Source of the DNA: an uncultured Clostridia bacterium
Lineage (GTDB): Bacteria; Bacillota; Clostridia; Oscillospirales; Ruminococcaceae
Assembly (NCBI GenBank): GCA_947165805.1
Contig: CAMVBT010000150.1
Span: forward strand, 1 to 6,353
DNA length: 6,353 nt
Reading direction: 5' to 3'
Shown here: piece after piece, positions 1 to 5,599 of the stretch
How positions within the stretch are numbered: the first letter of the stretch is position 1
Layout: every line of letters starts with the position of its first letter
Program-made: the position numbers and the translations under genes
Notes under the pieces: model-generated
Database searches by the model: none
What the model saw: only the letters and a program-made list of their open reading frames with translations
What the model was told of the DNA's origin: nothing

Positions 1-386
1 CCGTTCCTGTCAAACCGCAGCCCCGGCACCACGCATACGGTGTCCCTGAATTCCGTGATCTCTGTGCCGTCCGCGGGCTCGTCGACTCCGAACCTGCTTT
101 TCACAAGTCCGTCAAGCGTGTTAACGGTGAGGAATACCATATCTTTCCCGATGCACTTTGGCACCGCGGCAGTCTTACCTGCCGCGAGGACTGCGCCTAT
201 GAAACGCCTTGTATCGACCTCATCGGGCGACGATGCGTAAACGAGAAAAGTCCCGCAAGCCCGCACGCGGTCAAGGGCCATGAGATTATTATATATTCTT
301 TCGTCAAGATTTTCCCTGTCATTTTCTGACATATCCCTGCGCAGCGCTACAAGCTCGCGCCTCAGCAGCTTCTTGTCCTCAGACAC
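1..386 (-). CDS. 5-formyltetrahydrofolate cyclo-ligase, partial (C-terminus beyond the left edge)
   Basis: This cytosolic enzyme uses ATP to convert 5-formyl-THF to 5,10-methenyl-THF, returning stored folate to the one-carbon pool. I translated the minus strand by hand from a GTG at 386-384; 128 residues are visible of a family length near 180-200. The N-terminus has the family pattern KKLLRRELVALRRDM (residues 5-19), followed by FLVYASSPDEVDTR (47-60, first beta strand and helix) and AAVPKC (73-78). The window ends in PGLRFDRN (121-128), the start of the conserved PGLAFD..G segment that leads to the ATP/folate site; the next codon begins GG, fitting the expected Gly. The GTG is chosen because the next in-frame Met (residue 19) would remove the conserved basic helix, and AAAGGAAG lies upstream at 403-396. 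It overlaps the DJ-1-family gene by 8 bases, suggesting translational coupling. The family call is firm; the C-terminus and the catalytic GYGxGYYD-type motif cannot be seen. Confidence 0.93.
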   Translation of the reverse strand, partial: MSEDKKLLRRELVALRRDMSENDRENLDERIYNNLMALDRVRACGTFLVYASSPDEVDTRRFIGAVLAAGKTAAVPKCIGKDMVFLTVNTLDGLVKSRFGVDEPADGTEITEFRDTVCVVPGLRFDRN

Positions 387-921
387 AGCGCATTGCTTCC
401 TTTATCTTGTCGGCGGCGGGCTTTCCGGACAGCGCCTCAACGAGCTTGAGCCCGAATTCGAGGGCAACGCCCGCGCCTCTTGCGGTTATGATATTGCTGT
501 CGCGTTCAACGGGCTCTCCCGTGAATTCCGCACCCTCGAGGAGCTCTTCAAAACCGGGGAAGCAGGTTGCTTTTCTGCCTTTCAGCAGGCCTTTTCTGCC
601 GAGAATAGACGGAGCAGCGCAGATAGCGCCGATGAACTTCCCGTTCGAGACGCAGTAGTCTATGGCGTCCTGCACGGTGCGGGACTTTTCGAGGTTGAGC
701 GTACCGGGCATACCGCCGGGCAGCACGATCATCTCGATCTCGTCGCTCAAGGTGAGGTCAACTTCCGTCACATCGGGAACTACGGTCACACCGTGAGCGC
801 TTGTGATGATCTCCTCGCCGATGCCGACGGTTACGACATCTCTGCCGTTCCTGCGGAGAATATCAATGGGAGCGACAGCCTCTGTTTCTTCAAATCCGTT
901 CGCCAGAAATACAAGTACCAT
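379..921 (-). CDS. DJ-1/PfpI (ThiJ) family protein
   Basis: A complete 180-residue single-domain protein of the class I glutamine-amidotransferase-like fold, DJ-1 subfamily, usual length for the family. Visible motifs are ANGFEETEAVAPID (7-20), where Glu14 aligns with the DJ-1 glutamate (human Glu18); LPGGMPGTLNL (67-77); the nucleophile elbow GAICAAPSIL (98-107) with reactive Cys101 (human Cys106); TCFPG (119-123); and ITARGAG (145-151). Family members have been reported as glyoxalases, deglycases, chaperones or redox sensors, and several of these activities are disputed, so I do not assign a substrate. There is no signal peptide, so it is cytosolic. The start is supported by AAAGGA at 936-931, nine bases before ATG. 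It lies 18 bases after the Tmk-like stop and overlaps the cyclo-ligase start, so it is probably the middle gene of a three-gene operon. It is often annotated thiJ or yajL, but I leave the symbol blank because the role is not established. Confidence 0.95.
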   Translation of the reverse strand: MVLVFLANGFEETEAVAPIDILRRNGRDVVTVGIGEEIITSAHGVTVVPDVTEVDLTLSDEIEMIVLPGGMPGTLNLEKSRTVQDAIDYCVSNGKFIGAICAAPSILGRKGLLKGRKATCFPGFEELLEGAEFTGEPVERDSNIITARGAGVALEFGLKLVEALSGKPAADKIKEAMRCV

Positions 922-939
922 AATATCAAGTCCTTTCGG

Positions 940-1560
940 TCATTTATTCAGTTCTTCATCAATTAGCGTGCGTATCGAGCAGTTGATAGTCTCCGGCTCA
1001 AAAGGCCCGCCGTTTTCTCCGCAGAGCACGCGCTTCCAGCCGAATCTTTCAGCCGTGTACATTGCGGCCTCTCTGCATCTGTGCTGGAATACCGTGTCAC
1101 GCTCGTGGATATCCTTTTTCGACTCGTCGCCGCCGTAACGTTTCAGAAGCAGCTTCTGTGAGATATCCTCCGGCATATCGAGGAACACCGTGAGGTCCGG
1201 ACGCGGCATACCGAGTTTTCCGTATTCGAGATCGCAGAGCCAGTCGAGATAGCCGTCCCATTCGTTCCTGTCCAGCTTTGTCATCTGGTATATGGCATTC
1301 GAGGACACATATCTTGCCGAGATCACGGGCATACCGCTTTCATAGAGCGCCTTCCAGTGAGTGCGGTAACTTGTGTATCTGTCTGCCGCGTACATAATGC
1401 TTGCGGAGTCTACGCGCAGGTAGGCGCTTATCATTCTTCCGCTGTCGGTCTCATAGTACGGGAAAGTTATGCAATGCGTGCGATATCTGTTCTTAAGTAT
1501 CTCGAGCTGTGTGGATTTCCCGCATCCGTCGAGTCCTTCTATCACTATCAGCTTTTTCAT
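940..1560 (-). CDS. tmk: Thymidylate kinase-like protein (atypical clostridial dTMP kinase family)
   Basis: Predicted cytosolic P-loop nucleoside monophosphate kinase (dTMP + ATP to dTDP), 206 residues. I start it at 1560 rather than the upstream in-frame ATG at 1599, because GGAGGT (1569-1564) precedes this ATG while the upstream one lacks a ribosome site. MKKLIVIEGLDGCGKST places the P-loop G9-T17 right after the first beta strand, as in the family. Further matches are ITFPYYETDSG (31-41), AADRY (58-62, NMP-site DR), ARYVSSNAIYQ (82-92), PDLTVFLDMP (121-130) and a lid-like segment KRYGGDESKKDIHERD (140-155). Overall it resembles the dTMP kinase-like proteins of Clostridia that often accompany a separate canonical tmk next to holB. 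Oddities: the FPxR arginine is Tyr36 and the DRY aspartate is Ala82, so substrate or activity may differ. It is the first gene of a leftward operon with its own promoter at 1590-1618. Family confidence is high; the dTMP specificity is inferred. Confidence 0.88.
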   Translation of the reverse strand: MKKLIVIEGLDGCGKSTQLEILKNRYRTHCITFPYYETDSGRMISAYLRVDSASIMYAADRYTSYRTHWKALYESGMPVISARYVSSNAIYQMTKLDRNEWDGYLDWLCDLEYGKLGMPRPDLTVFLDMPEDISQKLLLKRYGGDESKKDIHERDTVFQHRCREAAMYTAERFGWKRVLCGENGGPFEPETINCSIRTLIDEELNK

Positions 1561-1563
1561 GTT

Positions 1564-1569
1564 ACCTCC
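1564..1569 (-). promoter_or_regulatory. Ribosome binding site of the tmk-like gene (decides its start)
   Basis: Read on the minus strand this is GGAGGT, within GGGAGGTAAC just before the ATG at 1560. The spacing is short (three bases), but the match to the anti-Shine-Dalgarno is strong. No comparable site precedes the in-frame ATG at 1599, which also falls within the predicted promoter region, between the expected transcription start and the -35 box. Confidence 0.8.
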
Positions 1570-1589
1570 CGCGGATAATATTCCAATAT

Positions 1590-1618
1590 ATTTTATCATA
1601 TTTCGACTGCCCCGTCAA
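1590..1618 (-). promoter_or_regulatory. Sigma-A-type promoter of the leftward tmk-like/DJ-1/cyclo-ligase operon
   Basis: On the minus strand, TTGACG (1618-1613) is followed by a 17-base spacer and TAAAAT (1595-1590), preceded by TGA, an extended -10 element. The expected transcription start is near 1583, giving a leader of about 20 bases. A short inverted repeat CCCC-GTCAA-GGGG (1610-1622) covers the -35 box. This is close to consensus for the vegetative sigma factor; no start site has been measured. Confidence 0.75.
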
Positions 1619-1631
1619 GGGGTAATTTGAC
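1614..1631. repeat. Inverted repeat formed by the two back-to-back -35 boxes
   Basis: GTCAA (1614-1618) and TTGAC (1627-1631) are perfect 5-base inverted arms separated by GGGGTAAT. The repeat arises because the leftward and rightward promoters place their -35 boxes head to head. It also makes a plausible site for a dimeric regulator, though nothing in the sequence names one. Confidence 0.6.
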
Positions 1632-1655
1632 ATACGGACAAAAATATGCTAAAAT
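1627..1655 (+). promoter_or_regulatory. Sigma-A-type promoter of maf
   Basis: TTGACA (1627-1632), a 17-base spacer and TAAAAT (1650-1655), with TGC immediately before the -10 box as an extended element. The predicted start is near 1662, about 22 bases before the maf ATG, with GGAGG at 1671-1675. The -35 hexamer is a perfect consensus match and the -10 matches at five of six positions, so this should be a strong constitutive-type promoter. Confidence 0.8.
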
Positions 1656-1683
1656 TGGTGTATCATGATCGGAGGGAACAGAT

Positions 1684-2235
1684 ATGCTTATACTTGCAAG
1701 CAAGTCGCCGCGCCGTAAGGAGCTGCTGTCGTTTATAACGGAGGATTTCAGGATAGTGCCTGCGGTGGGCGAGGAACGCGCGGACAGATCGCTGCCGCCC
1801 GATGAATATGTGCGCGAGCTTGCGCGTCACAAGGCAGAGGAGATAGCGGCGCAGTACCCGGACGATACTGTCATAGGCGCCGACACGGTAGTAGCCATAG
1901 GCACGGAGATACTCGGAAAGCCGAAGGACGCTGCCGACGCGAAGCGTATGCTGCGTCTGCTGTCGGGCAAAGAACATCATGTATATACCGGAGTGTGCAT
2001 AATATCCAAAGATAGGAAAGTCTGCTTCGCGGAGGATACGGCGGTGCGTTTCTTTGAGCTTTCCGACAAGGAAATTGAGGATTACACTGCTACCGGTGAG
2101 CCCTTTGACAAAGCCGGAGCCTACGGCATACAGGGCATCGGAGCCCTGCTTGTCAGCGGCATCACAGGCGATTATTACAACGTTATGGGGCTGCCGGTCG
2201 GCCGTCTTGCCAGAGAATTGAAAAATATGTATTGA
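1684..2235 (+). CDS. maf: Maf family nucleotide pyrophosphatase (dTTP/UTP type)
   Basis: A house-cleaning enzyme that hydrolyses dTTP and UTP, including modified forms, to the monophosphate plus pyrophosphate. In Bacillus the family is also linked to septum formation. The 183-residue protein is full length for the family. Family motifs run in order: ILASKSPRRKELL (3-15), the phosphate-binding start of all Maf proteins; GADTVV (65-70) with putative catalytic/metal Asp67; LGKP (77-80); LSGKEHHVYTGV (93-104); GEPFDKAGAYGIQG (138-151), the KAGAYxIQG form found in dTTP/UTP-type (YhdE-like) members rather than the m7GTP-type (YceF-like); and GDYYNVMGLPV (162-172). GGAGG at 1671-1675, eight bases before the ATG, supports the start. 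It has its own promoter and is divergent from the tmk-like operon. A second promoter overlaps its stop codon, but read-through into remA is likely since no terminator is visible. Confidence 0.97.
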   Translation: MLILASKSPRRKELLSFITEDFRIVPAVGEERADRSLPPDEYVRELARHKAEEIAAQYPDDTVIGADTVVAIGTEILGKPKDAADAKRMLRLLSGKEHHVYTGVCIISKDRKVCFAEDTAVRFFELSDKEIEDYTATGEPFDKAGAYGIQGIGALLVSGITGDYYNVMGLPVGRLARELKNMY

Positions 2236-2260
2236 TTTTTTCGTCAGAAAATGTTATAAT
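2232..2260 (+). promoter_or_regulatory. Sigma-A-type promoter for remA-gmk-priA, overlapping the maf stop codon
   Basis: TTGATT (2232-2237), a 17-base spacer and a perfect TATAAT (2255-2260), preceded by TGT as an extended -10. The -35 box includes the maf TGA stop (2233-2235). The predicted start is near 2267, giving a leader of about 27 bases before remA. The extended -10 makes this credible despite the imperfect -35 box. Confidence 0.75.
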
Positions 2261-2265
2261 AAAAG

Positions 2266-2279
2266 ATATAATATTATAT
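2266..2279. repeat. Perfect 14-bp AT-only palindrome at the predicted remA transcription start
   Basis: ATATAATATTATAT reads the same on both strands and sits just downstream of the -10 box, covering the expected start site. It contains a second TATAAT (2267-2272) with no matching -35 box. It may be an operator, a start-region melting element, or chance in an AT-rich spacer. Confidence 0.5.
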
Positions 2280-2293
2280 AAGCGGGTGATAGT

Positions 2294-2515
2294 ATGAAGC
2301 TGATAGATGTCGGCTACGGGAACAGGATAAACAGCGACAGGATAGTTGCCGTTATAGGCGCCGATTCCGCGCCCGCCAAGCGCATAGTCTCCGCCGCCAA
2401 GGACAAGTTCACGGCCATAGACGCCACCTGCGGAAAAAAGACAAAGACCGTTATCGTAATGGACAGCGGTCATGTTGTCATGTCCGCGAAGGATCCGTCG
2501 ACTATCGGAGAATAA
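2294..2515 (+). CDS. remA: RemA-like DUF370 DNA-binding regulator
   Basis: A small 73-residue DUF370 protein. In Bacillus subtilis RemA is an oligomeric DNA-binding activator of biofilm matrix operons and of some osmoprotection genes; the role in non-matrix-forming Clostridia is not established. The family signature is clear: IDVGYGNRI (4-12), R16-IV, ADSAPAKRIV (23-32), IDATCGKKTKTVIVMDSGHV (42-61). From memory of the B. subtilis protein, Arg16 aligns with DNA-contact Arg18, while the Arg50-Arg51 pair is replaced by Lys48-Lys49, which keeps the charge. There is no signal or membrane segment. GGTGAT (2285-2290), three bases before the ATG, matches the 5' end of the anti-Shine-Dalgarno, a somewhat weak site. 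Placement directly before gmk is the conserved Firmicute arrangement and supports the name. It is preceded by its own promoter and an AT palindrome. Confidence 0.93.
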   Translation: MKLIDVGYGNRINSDRIVAVIGADSAPAKRIVSAAKDKFTAIDATCGKKTKTVIVMDSGHVVMSAKDPSTIGE

Positions 2516-2551
2516 TGTTCATATTTGCAAGAAACACGAATAAATGACAAT

Positions 2552-2557
2552 GGGGGA
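2552..2557 (+). promoter_or_regulatory. Ribosome binding site of gmk (decides its start)
   Basis: GGGGGA lies four bases before the ATG at 2562. The alternative in-frame ATGs at 2544 and 2550 lack a purine-rich site upstream and would add residues not found at the N-terminus of the family. Confidence 0.65.
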
Positions 2558-2561
2558 TATA

Positions 2562-3167
2562 ATGTCAAAAGGGATTCTTATTGTTGTATCGGCTCCCGCG
2601 GGGTGCGGCAAGGATACGATACTCGAACAGGCTCTGAAAGCGAATGATAATCTGTACTACTCTGTATCCGCGACTTCCCGCGCGATGCGTCCGGGAGAGA
2701 CCGACGGGGTGAGCTACTGGTTCAAGACACGCGAGCAGTTCGAACAGATGATCGCAGCCGGCGAGCTGCTCGAATACACCGAGTATGTGGGCAATTACTA
2801 CGGCACTCCGAAAAAGGCTGTTACCGATATGCTCGTGGCCGGCAAGGACGTGGTGCTGAAAATAGAGATCGAGGGAGCCGCGAATGTCAGGAAGATGTTC
2901 CCGGGCTGCACGATGATATTCATTCTGCCGCCGTCCTTCACGGAACTCGAAAGACGCCTGCACAAGCGCGGCACCGAGACCGACGATGTGATAAAGCAGC
3001 GCCTTGAGACCGCGAGAAAAGAGCTTAAATTTGCCGAGAATTACGATTATCTCATAACCAACGCGGCTCTTGAGGACGCGGTCGACGACTTCCTCGCCGT
3101 TGTTCGCGCCGAGAAATGCCGCCGCGCCAACCGGGAAGGCGTTGTCAGGGAACTGCTTGCCGAATGA
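2562..3167 (+). CDS. gmk: Guanylate kinase
   Basis: Phosphorylates GMP (and dGMP) with ATP to GDP, an essential cytosolic step in guanine nucleotide supply that also sets GTP/ppGpp balance. With the chosen start the protein has 201 residues, normal for bacterial Gmk. The P-loop is SAPAGCGKDT (10-19); Asp after the lysine replaces the usual Ser/Gly, a position that already varies in the family. GMP-site motifs follow: ATSRAMRPGETDGVSYWF, EYVGNYYGTPK and VLKIEIEGAANVRK (Glu where most members have Asp in IDVxGA). The lid and C-terminal motifs LERRLHKRGTET, VIKQRLETARKEL and YDYLITN are intact. It lies 46 bases after remA with no promoter evident between them, and its stop overlaps the priA start by ATGA. 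rpoZ, which usually follows gmk, is absent. Confidence 0.97.
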   Translation: MSKGILIVVSAPAGCGKDTILEQALKANDNLYYSVSATSRAMRPGETDGVSYWFKTREQFEQMIAAGELLEYTEYVGNYYGTPKKAVTDMLVAGKDVVLKIEIEGAANVRKMFPGCTMIFILPPSFTELERRLHKRGTETDDVIKQRLETARKELKFAENYDYLITNAALEDAVDDFLAVVRAEKCRRANREGVVRELLAE

Positions 3168-5599
3168 GCGCACAGGATGCCGCTGTAGCGGTAGAAAAAA
3201 CGACAATAGCCTTTGATTCGCTTTTTACATACGAAATACCCGCCGGTCTGCATATAACCGCGGGTATGCGTGTTATTGTACCATTCGGCAGGACTGACAA
3301 GCACCGGGTCGGAGTGGTCTTTTCCGTATCGGACGAAAAGCCTTCGGGAAAGATAAAGAGCATTTTTGCTGCCGCGGACGACGGTATCGTCATAAGCGGC
3401 GAAATGCTTGCTCTGGCGGAGTTCATGCGTGAGCGCACGTTCTGCACATACTACGACGCCGTCAGGACGATGCTTCCGCCGGGACTTGCTGTTTATATCG
3501 CCGAAAAACATTCGCTTAATCTGAGCAGGGCTCGCCTTGCCGAAGCCGACGGTGAGCTGACAGATGACGAGAAGCGCCTTGTGGACAGTTTTTCCGGGTG
3601 CGTGAGCGACTCTGCGACTGAGGAGCTTTTAAAGCTGCCGGAAAATGCTGCCGCGAAGAAGTCCCTGTCGGAAAAGGGCATACTGATGCTTCACGAAAGC
3701 GTGAAGCGCAGAGTGGGCGATGCGGTGGAAAAGACCGTAACTCCTGTCGGGGAACTTCCCGAGGGGCTGAAACTCTCACCGAAGCAGCGCCTTGTTCTCG
3801 ATACGCTCGCCGAGGTCGGTGCCGCGTCGTTGAAGGAGCTTTGTTATCTTTGCGGAGTCACAGATTCCGTGGTGAAGAAGCTTGCCGAAAAGGAAGCGCT
3901 TGTGATATCCGATACCGAGGTCTACCGCAGCGACTGCGCCGGAGCCGAGGCGACGGAGAAGCTGTCGGATATAAAGTTCTCGCCGCTCCAGCAGAAGACC
4001 TATGACGGACTTCTGGAGCTGATGAATGCCGACGAGCCGAAATGCGCGCTTCTGCACGGCATCACGGGCAGCGGAAAGACCTCTGTTTTCATAAAACTTA
4101 TAGAACAATGCGTGAACACCGGAAAAACGGCGCTGCTCCTAATTCCGGAGATATCGCTGACGCCCCAGACCGTGAACAAGTTCCGCGGTCTGTTCGGCGG
4201 TAATGTCGCCATAATCCACAGCAGCTTGTCTCTCGGTATGCGCGCTGACGAGTACAAGCGCATACGCTCGGGAGAAGCGCGTATCGTGATAGGCACCCGA
4301 AGTGCCGTGTTCGCACCGCTGGAAAACATCGGCATAATAGTTATTGACGAAGAGGGCGAGCATACCTACAAATCCGAGAGCTCGCCGCGCTATCACGCCC
4401 GCGATATAGCCAAGCAGCGCTGCTTTAAGCATAACGCTCTGCTGCTGCTGGCTTCCGCGACACCGTCCTTTGACAGCTATTACAACGCCCTGAACGGGCG
4501 CTATTCGCTTTTCGAGATGAATGAGCGGTACAGCGACGCCGTACTTCCGGACGTTAAAATAATAGATATGAGAGTTGAGGCGGAGAAAGGCAACCGCTCT
4601 AATTTCAGCAGCGAGCTCATAGAGCAGCTCTCCCTCAATCTTGACCGGGGCGAGCAGTCGATGCTCCTGCTCAACCGCCGCGGCTATCACACTTATGTGA
4701 ACTGCGTCAGCTGCGGAACAGTGGCGGAATGTCCGAACTGCGGCATACCGCTGACGTATCACAAAGTTAACAACAGCCTGATCTGCCACTACTGCGGCTA
4801 CCGGAGGCCTATGCCCGAGGCGTGCGAAAAGTGCGGCAGCAAGTTCATATATTCGAGCGGCACCGGAACACAGCGCATCGAAGACGAGATTAAGCAGCTG
4901 TTTCCGTCCGCCCGTGTCCTGCGCATGGACGCGGACACCACGATGTCGAAGTATTCCTACGAAAGGCGTTTTGCCGAATTTGCGAAAAATGAGTATGACA
5001 TAATGGTCGGTACGCAGATGATAGCAAAGGGGCTGAATTTTGAGAATGTAACGCTCGTCGGGGTGCTGCTGATCGACAAGTCACTTTACGCGGGCGATTA
5101 TCTTGGATTTGAGAGGACGTTCTCGCTGATAACGCAGGTAGTCGGACGTTCGGGGCGCGGTTCAAAGAAGGGCAGGGCATATCTCCAGACCTTCTCGCCA
5201 GACCATTATGTGCTGGAGCTTGCCGCGAAGCAGGATTACAAGGGCTTCTACGCTCAGGAGTCACAGGTGCGGGAAGCGCTTATATTTCCGCCGTACTGCG
5301 ATATCTGCATGATAGCGTTCGCGTCACCCGAGGAACGCGCCGTTGAGCTCGCGGCAGGGAAATTCCGCGAAATACTTGACGGTCAGGCAAAGAACTATGG
5401 CCGGGAAATGCCTTTGATAATACTCGGACCGACGGCGGGGAGCCGGATAAACGGCAGCTACCGCGCGAAAATAATCATAAAATGCCGTAATACAAAGCCG
5501 TTCCGCGATATGCTGCGGTTCGTGATTATGTCGGCATACAAGCTGCCCGAATTCAAAAAAGTCAGCTTCTATCCCGATTTCAATGGAGAGATAATATGA
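3164..5599 (+). CDS. priA: Primosomal protein N' (PriA replication restart helicase)
   Basis: A 3'-5' DNA helicase that recognises stalled forks and loads the replication restart machinery. Starting at the ATG overlapping the gmk stop gives 811 residues, close to B. subtilis PriA. An in-frame ATG at 3116 lies inside gmk and would add a tail unlike the family. Order of domains: N-terminal 3' DNA-end binding domain (FDSLFTYEIP, then RVIVPFGR), winged helix (about 205-255), helicase lobe 1 with Walker A GITGSGKT (299-306, Lys305), motif II DEEG (395-398), SATPS, then the zinc region with eight cysteines (514, 517, 523, 526, 541, 544, 554, 557), then lobe 2 with GTGTQRIEDEI, GTQMIAKGLNF and QVVGRSGRG, and the C-terminal domain. 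Motif II has Gly398 where the family usually has His (DEEH), or Gln in many Clostridia as I recall. Everything else looks intact, so the protein should be functional. It is translationally coupled to gmk and to the next gene. Confidence 0.98.
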   Translation: MSAQDAAVAVEKTTIAFDSLFTYEIPAGLHITAGMRVIVPFGRTDKHRVGVVFSVSDEKPSGKIKSIFAAADDGIVISGEMLALAEFMRERTFCTYYDAVRTMLPPGLAVYIAEKHSLNLSRARLAEADGELTDDEKRLVDSFSGCVSDSATEELLKLPENAAAKKSLSEKGILMLHESVKRRVGDAVEKTVTPVGELPEGLKLSPKQRLVLDTLAEVGAASLKELCYLCGVTDSVVKKLAEKEALVISDTEVYRSDCAGAEATEKLSDIKFSPLQQKTYDGLLELMNADEPKCALLHGITGSGKTSVFIKLIEQCVNTGKTALLLIPEISLTPQTVNKFRGLFGGNVAIIHSSLSLGMRADEYKRIRSGEARIVIGTRSAVFAPLENIGIIVIDEEGEHTYKSESSPRYHARDIAKQRCFKHNALLLLASATPSFDSYYNALNGRYSLFEMNERYSDAVLPDVKIIDMRVEAEKGNRSNFSSELIEQLSLNLDRGEQSMLLLNRRGYHTYVNCVSCGTVAECPNCGIPLTYHKVNNSLICHYCGYRRPMPEACEKCGSKFIYSSGTGTQRIEDEIKQLFPSARVLRMDADTTMSKYSYERRFAEFAKNEYDIMVGTQMIAKGLNFENVTLVGVLLIDKSLYAGDYLGFERTFSLITQVVGRSGRGSKKGRAYLQTFSPDHYVLELAAKQDYKGFYAQESQVREALIFPPYCDICMIAFASPEERAVELAAGKFREILDGQAKNYGREMPLIILGPTAGSRINGSYRAKIIIKCRNTKPFRDMLRFVIMSAYKLPEFKKVSFYPDFNGEII

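Noticed and set aside
280..966. Long plus-strand reading frame of 228 residues
   Set aside because: It is antisense to the DJ-1-family gene and the 3' end of the Tmk-like gene, has no family resemblance, and its composition follows from the codon use of the opposite strand.
1561..1599. Thirteen-residue N-terminal extension of the Tmk-like protein
   Set aside because: The upstream ATG lacks a ribosome site and lies within the predicted promoter region, upstream of the expected transcription start; the GGAGGT-preceded ATG at 1560 puts the P-loop at the family position.
2221..2241. Possible terminator after maf (AAAAAT ... ATTTTT followed by a T run)
   Set aside because: The arms are all A/T pairs, only six long with an eight-base loop, and they include the maf stop and the -35 box; too weak for an intrinsic terminator.
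3116..3163. Sixteen-residue N-terminal extension of PriA
   Set aside because: It lies inside gmk in another frame, is unlike PriA N-termini, and the ATGA overlap at 3164 is the typical coupled start.
2565..3206. Minus-strand reading frame of 213 residues opposite gmk
   Set aside because: Shadow of gmk; no recognisable motif, whereas gmk carries all guanylate kinase motifs.
4139..4789. Minus-strand reading frame of 216 residues opposite priA
   Set aside because: Shadow of the priA helicase region with no family motifs.
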